Below are positions 7,515-10,851 of a DNA stretch of 10,851 nt, one piece after another. The notes below the pieces were generated by a model. It worked only from the letters and a program-made list of their open reading frames with translations. It searched no databases and was not told the DNA's origin. Every line of letters starts with the position of its first letter. Position 1 is the stretch's first letter. The position numbers and the translations under genes are program-made. The DNA is taken from contig JAKSKA010000031.1 in the NCBI GenBank assembly GCA_024401915.1, forward strand, positions 1 through 10,851, read 5' to 3'. The DNA comes from Bacteroidales bacterium. GTDB taxonomy: Bacteria; Bacteroidota; Bacteroidia; Bacteroidales; UBA932.

Positions 7515-8492
7515 ATGGAAGAGAAAATCATATTGAGGTATATACTTGGAACCGCAGACAAGAATGAACGCAGGCAGGTCGCTTCCTGGATTCAGGAATC
7601 GCCGGAGAACGTCAACACCTTCGCCAGGATCAAGGCGCAGTATGTGTTCTCAGGTATGCCGAACAGCATAATCCCCGAAAAGAAGAGGATACTGCCGGTA
7701 TTGACCTATGTGGCGGCAGCGCTTTCCATTCCCCTTCTCGTACTTGGCATCTGCCTTTACTGCGGGATGAGGAAGGCGAACGACAGCTGCGCGTCCGCGA
7801 ACAGGCAGGTGGAGATACTGACCAGTCAGAATCCCGGCAGCGTGACCTATGTCGCGAATCCCGGAGTAAAAAGCACGATAGTGCTGCCTGACAGCTCCAT
7901 CGTGAAGCTTAACGGAGACTCGAAGCTCATCGCTCCGAATATGTTCGCAGCCGACAGCAGGAGGCTCTTCCTGTCCGGAGAAGGTTATTTCGAGGTCAAG
8001 CACCACGAAGACTGGCCTATGCTCATACAGACTGCCAAGGACGTGAGCATCAAGGTCCTTGGAACGACATTCGACCTCAAGGCCTACGAAAACGAGCCTA
8101 TGGTCAAGCTCACCCTGATAGAGGGCAAGGTGCTGGTCCGCGACAACAAGACCAACTGCGAGCACGAGGTGATGCCCCATCAGGAATTCAAGATCCAGGA
8201 TTCGCAGGATACGGGCTATCCCGAGATCAGGGATGCGGACATCCAGAAAAACACCAGCTGGACCAAGGGCGAACTCGTTTTCGACAACACTCCTATGACC
8301 GAGATAGCCAAGCAGCTTGAAAGATGGTACGGAGTGAAGGTCCACATTGCCGACAACAAGATTCTGAACTACCGTCTCACGGCAAGGTTCACCAACGAAT
8401 CCATCGTCCGTGTCCTCGACCTGATCCATTTCTCCTCGATGGTGAATTACGAGATCAGGGGTAACGACGTCTATATCAGCAATACCAGATAA
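7515..8492 (+). CDS. FecR-family anti-sigma factor, inner-membrane
   Basis: This single-pass inner-membrane protein is expected to hold the neighbouring sigma factor and release it when the STN domain of the SusC transporter signals. The product is 325 residues. Residues 1-50 are a cytoplasmic anti-sigma segment (LRYILGTADKNERRQVASWI). One transmembrane helix spans about 60-82 (LPVLTYVAAALSIPLLVLGIC). The periplasmic FecR domain covers about 110-210, with VLPDSSIVKLNGDSKL, RLFLSGEGYFEV and KVLGTTFDLKAY. A C-terminal DUF4974-type domain covers about 253-325, with FDNTPMTEIAKQLERWYGV and FSSMVNYEIRGNDVYIS. This domain resembles the STN fold and is a plausible contact for the transporter. The gene is separated from the sigma gene by 11 bp. 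No terminator hairpin was seen after its stop. Confidence 0.96.
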   Translation: MEEKIILRYILGTADKNERRQVASWIQESPENVNTFARIKAQYVFSGMPNSIIPEKKRILPVLTYVAAALSIPLLVLGICLYCGMRKANDSCASANRQVEILTSQNPGSVTYVANPGVKSTIVLPDSSIVKLNGDSKLIAPNMFAADSRRLFLSGEGYFEVKHHEDWPMLIQTAKDVSIKVLGTTFDLKAYENEPMVKLTLIEGKVLVRDNKTNCEHEVMPHQEFKIQDSQDTGYPEIRDADIQKNTSWTKGELVFDNTPMTEIAKQLERWYGVKVHIADNKILNYRLTARFTNESIVRVLDLIHFSSMVNYEIRGNDVYISNTR

Positions 8493-8497
8493 CTTTA

Positions 8498-8529
8498 CTT
8501 GTACTTGCGCTTATATTATTATATATTTG
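8498..8529 (+). promoter_or_regulatory. Bacteroidota housekeeping promoter for the lipoprotein-lpd operon
   Basis: TATATTTG at 8522-8529 is an exact match to the -7 consensus TAnnTTTG. CTTG at 8498-8501 lies 20 nt upstream, a suitable -33 element and spacing. The surroundings are AT-rich in an otherwise GC-rich region. The ATG at 8535 follows only 5 nt after the -7 motif, so the transcript should have almost no 5' leader. This promoter separates the following genes from the FecR operon. Confidence 0.75.
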
Positions 8530-8534
8530 CAAGT

Positions 8535-9383
8535 ATGAAAAAGATATTTGCTCTCATCGCGGCAGCGGCAGTTCTTGCCACGGCCTGCACCAAACAGAAT
8601 GCTGCCGAAAAGCAGCTGACGAAGGTCACTGTCAGCACCTGCGAACTGACGAAAACGTCTATGGGCGGTAACGAGGAAGGGACGCGCAGCGTTTTCTGGA
8701 GCGTCGGCGACGCAATCTGCATCAACGGCGTGCCCTCCCAGAATCTGACATCGGAAGACATCAACGCCGCGGGCACCACCGCCACCTTCAAGTTCGAAGG
8801 CCTGATCGACAAGCCCTACAACGTATACTATCCCGCATCCGGCTACAAGGACGCGTCCACGATCACGCTCCCCTCGGTCCAGGGCGACGCGAACGGGGAC
8901 AACTTCGCTAACGGGGCCGTTCCCCTCTACGGCTACCTCGAAGGTGAAGGCGGCTTCAAGATGCACCAGCTCTGCGCCATCCTGAAGATACAGCTCAAGA
9001 AGAAGACCCACGCCCACGACATCAAGTATGTCGAATTCAGCGGCAACGGCGGTGAGCAGGTATGCGGCAGCTTCACCCTCGACTACCAGACAGGTGCGCT
9101 CACGCCCACATCCACCGCATCCGCAGACCGCGCCGTGAAGGTCGCAGCATCGCGCACCCTCTCCACCGAAGAGGTGTCCGTGGTCAACATCTGCATTCCC
9201 GCAGGCACCTATACGGACGGCTTCAAGGTCCGCGTGGTCGACGTGAGCGGCCACTATATGGACAAGGCAAAGGCGAGCGAGTCAACTATCGAAAGAGGTA
9301 ACATCTACGTGATGTCGCCGTTCGAATTCGAGCCCACCGGGACAATAATGGATATCGAGATCGATACCGGCGGAACGAAATGA
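8535..9383 (+). CDS. Fimbrillin-like lipoprotein of unknown role
   Basis: The product is a 282-residue predicted lipoprotein. The ATG at 8535 is chosen over an upstream TTG at 8499 because it starts a clean signal (MKKIFALIAAAAVLATAC, lipidated cysteine at residue 18) and lies just after a strong promoter. The mature N-terminus contains LTKTSMGGN, then SVFWSVGDAICINGV. This KTS...W..GD.I pattern recurs in fimbrillin (FimA/Mfa-like) family proteins and related Bacteroidales surface lipoproteins. The middle (LYGYLEGEGGFKMHQLCAIL) resembles the strand that follows in those proteins. The rest is predicted to be beta-rich, with no enzymatic motif. The family assignment rests on pattern recall and is moderate. 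A structural or adhesive role at the cell surface is inference. The stop overlaps the next gene's start by 4 bp (ATGA), indicating translational coupling with the dehydrogenase gene. Confidence 0.85.
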   Translation: MKKIFALIAAAAVLATACTKQNAAEKQLTKVTVSTCELTKTSMGGNEEGTRSVFWSVGDAICINGVPSQNLTSEDINAAGTTATFKFEGLIDKPYNVYYPASGYKDASTITLPSVQGDANGDNFANGAVPLYGYLEGEGGFKMHQLCAILKIQLKKKTHAHDIKYVEFSGNGGEQVCGSFTLDYQTGALTPTSTASADRAVKVAASRTLSTEEVSVVNICIPAGTYTDGFKVRVVDVSGHYMDKAKASESTIERGNIYVMSPFEFEPTGTIMDIEIDTGGTK

Positions 9384-10723
9384 CCTATTCCCTCGCAGTA
9401 ATCGGAGGCGGCCCCGGAGGCTATACAGCCGCGGAGAAAGCGGCAGCAGCCGGAATGGACGTCATCCTTTTCGAGAAAAACGAGCCTGGTGGAGTATGTC
9501 TCCACGAAGGCTGCATCCCCACCAAAGCGCTTCTCCACTGCGCAAAGACCTATGACCACGCTCGCCACGGCGCTGCGTTCGGGCTCGTGTGTCCGGAACC
9601 GCAGTTCGACTTCGCGAAGATGATGGAGCGCAAGAAGCGGGTCGTCAGAAGACTCGCAGGCGGCGTGAAGGCCGGGCTCAGGGAGGCCGGGGTCACCTGC
9701 ATCAAGGAATGCGCCGTCATCGTGGGCAGGAACGCCGGCGGGCTCTTCACGGTCAGGGCCGGAGAAGAATGCTACGAAGCCGAAAGGCTGCTCATAGCCA
9801 CCGGTTCCTCGGCCATCGTGCCGCCGATACCGGGAATCACGGAATCAGACGCCGTGGTCACGAGCATCGGGCTGCTTTCGCTCACTGAAGTGCCGCAGAG
9901 CCTTTCCGTCATCGGCGGAGGCGTGATCGGGATGGAATTCGCCGCCCTGATGAGCACCCTCGGTGCAAAGGTCAGCGTAATCGAGATGCTGCCCGAAATA
10001 CTGGCCGGCTTCGACACGGAAACGGCAGCGGCACTGAGAGCGTGCTATGCTTCCAGAGGCGTGGAATTCCACCTTTCCTGCCGCGTCAGCGCCATAGACG
10101 GGAACACTATAGTCTTCACGGACAGCGAAGGCACGGAGAACCGCATCTGCGCCGAAAAGATACTCGTGAGCACGGGACGCCGCCCCAACACGGAAGGGCT
10201 CGGGCTCGAAAAGCTTGGCGTCGAAACAGGACGCGGAATAGTCACGGACGGCAGAATGCGCACTTCCGTCCCGGGAATATGGGCGGTCGGCGACGTCAAC
10301 GGACGCTCGATGCTCGCCCACACCGCAATACGCGAAGCCGGCGTGGCCGTCAGCGATATGCTCGGGAAAGAGGACACGATGGAATACGGCGCGATACCCG
10401 GAGTAGTCTATACCTGCCCTGAAGTGGCCGGGATCGGACTCACGGAAGAAAACGCGCCCGCGGACGCAGTGATAAAGAAGCTCCCCATCGCATTTTCCGG
10501 ACGCTATGTCGCGGAAAACGAAGACATCAGCGGTTTCTGCAAACTGATCTGCGACGGGAAGTCGGAAAAGATCCTCGGGGCCTGGATAGTCGGCAACTCC
10601 GCCGGCGAGATTATCCACAGTATCGCGCTCGCAATGGCGTCATCGCTTTCAGCTTCCGACCTGCGACGCACGGTATTCCCCCACCCCACCGTCTCCGAAA
10701 TCCTCCGGGAGACGATAGCATAA
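9380..10723 (+). CDS. lpdA: Dihydrolipoyl dehydrogenase (E3, FAD-dependent)
   Basis: This cytoplasmic flavoenzyme reoxidises dihydrolipoyl groups with NAD+ in 2-oxoacid dehydrogenase complexes or the glycine cleavage system. The product is 447 residues, slightly shorter than the usual 460-475, but complete by motif. The N-terminal FAD motif is VIGGGPGGYTAAEKA. The redox-active disulfide is C40/C45 in GGVCLHEGCIPTKALL. The NAD-binding motif is VIGGGVIGMEFAALMSTLGA. The second FAD motif is IWAVGDVNGRSMLAHTA. The C-terminal catalytic dyad is H435 and E440 in HPTVSE. The HPT..E ending and lack of a C-terminal Cys-Cys argue against mercuric reductase, and glutathione reductase is less likely. No E1, E2 or lipoyl-protein gene is in the window, so its partner complex is unknown. 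The start codon lies within the stop of the upstream lipoprotein gene (ATGA). Confidence 0.93.
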   Translation: MTYSLAVIGGGPGGYTAAEKAAAAGMDVILFEKNEPGGVCLHEGCIPTKALLHCAKTYDHARHGAAFGLVCPEPQFDFAKMMERKKRVVRRLAGGVKAGLREAGVTCIKECAVIVGRNAGGLFTVRAGEECYEAERLLIATGSSAIVPPIPGITESDAVVTSIGLLSLTEVPQSLSVIGGGVIGMEFAALMSTLGAKVSVIEMLPEILAGFDTETAAALRACYASRGVEFHLSCRVSAIDGNTIVFTDSEGTENRICAEKILVSTGRRPNTEGLGLEKLGVETGRGIVTDGRMRTSVPGIWAVGDVNGRSMLAHTAIREAGVAVSDMLGKEDTMEYGAIPGVVYTCPEVAGIGLTEENAPADAVIKKLPIAFSGRYVAENEDISGFCKLICDGKSEKILGAWIVGNSAGEIIHSIALAMASSLSASDLRRTVFPHPTVSEILRETIA

Positions 10724-10738
10724 GCGGTACCCCACCGC
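10724..10738 (+). repeat. Short perfect hairpin directly after the lpd stop
   Basis: GCGGT (10724-10728) and ACCGC (10734-10738) form a 5-bp stem with a 5-nt loop, starting at the base after the stop codon. No T-run follows, so a classical intrinsic terminator is not supported. It could protect the 3' end of the mRNA or be chance. Confidence 0.35.
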
Positions 10739-10747
10739 AATAGTTCA

Positions 10748-10764
10748 CTTTGTTATTGCCAAAG
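10748..10764. repeat. Short inverted repeat CTTTG/CAAAG
   Basis: CTTTG (10748-10752) and CAAAG (10760-10764) can pair around a 7-nt loop. The stem is weak and the repeat may be chance. It is listed because it lies within a row of inverted repeats that fill this gene-free end. Confidence 0.2.
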
Positions 10765-10780
10765 AGGCGATCGGCTGTCT

Positions 10781-10816
10781 CCGCCGGAACCCGTGCCCCC
10801 CGGCGGGCTAAAGCCC
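10781..10816. repeat. Two overlapping GC-rich inverted repeats
   Basis: CCGCCGG (10781-10787) pairs perfectly with CCGGCGG (10800-10806) across a 12-nt loop. GGGCT (10805-10809) pairs with AGCCC (10812-10816) across 2 nt. The two stems share bases 10805-10806, so one must open slightly when the other forms. No T-tract follows. The pattern resembles REP-like intergenic hairpin elements, but no second copy is in the window to prove repetition. Confidence 0.5.
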
Positions 10817-10829
10817 TTCTGCTCGGGCC

Positions 10830-10849
10830 GCAAGCCTAAAAAGGCTTGC
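10830..10849. repeat. Perfect 8-bp stem hairpin at the window end
   Basis: GCAAGCCT (10830-10837) and AGGCTTGC (10842-10849) form a perfect 8-bp stem with an AAAA loop. It could be a terminator, possibly bidirectional, or part of a repeat element. The window ends 2 bases later, so the presence of a T-tract cannot be judged. Confidence 0.55.
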
Positions 10850-10851
10850 TG

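Noticed and set aside
7650..8429. A 259-codon minus-strand open frame opposite the FecR gene
   Set aside because: The plus-strand frame has all FecR and DUF4974 motifs, and the antisense translation resembles no known protein.
8493..8534. A terminator between the FecR and lipoprotein genes
   Set aside because: No GC-rich hairpin with a T-tract is present in these 42 bases. The AT-rich stretch is better explained as a promoter.

Overview
This window most likely comes from a GC-rich member of the Bacteroidales (phylum Bacteroidota), probably a gut-type glycan degrader. The evidence is a SusC/SusD outer-membrane pair, an ECF sigma factor with a FecR-type anti-sigma factor, a fimbrillin-like lipoprotein, a Bacteroidota-type -7 promoter motif (TAnnTTTG), and the absence of strong Shine-Dalgarno sequences before most genes. 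The genus cannot be fixed from this sequence.

Left part, minus strand (1-4648): an operon of a SusC-family TonB-dependent transporter followed 12 bp later by a SusD-family glycan-binding lipoprotein that runs off the left edge. The transporter carries an extra N-terminal STN signalling domain. Centre: a 107-bp divergent promoter region (4649-4755) separates this operon from a plus-strand operon. That operon encodes a secreted GH3 beta-glycosidase (4756-6918), an ECF sigma factor (6931-7503) and a FecR-type anti-sigma factor (7515-8492), with gaps of only 12 and 11 bp. Together these form a small polysaccharide utilisation locus with its own trans-envelope signalling circuit. The expected logic is that ligand binding by SusC/D is passed through the STN domain to FecR, which frees the sigma factor to activate the locus.

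The most notable non-coding signal is in the divergent region. Two outward-facing copies of TTC[A/G]GGGATA-N10-AAGTGTA lie on opposite strands and are exactly symmetric about position 4706. They are good candidates for paired promoters or operators of this circuit, and would let the same sigma factor drive both susCD and its own operon.

Right part, plus strand (8493-10851): a recognisable Bacteroidota promoter sits only 5 nt before the ATG of a fimbrillin-like lipoprotein gene (8535-9383). That gene overlaps by 4 bp (ATGA) the start of a complete dihydrolipoyl dehydrogenase gene (9380-10723). The functional link between these two is not obvious. The last 128 bases hold no gene but a cluster of short perfect inverted repeats, cut by the window end. 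No tRNA, rRNA, CRISPR array, insertion sequence or attachment site was seen.
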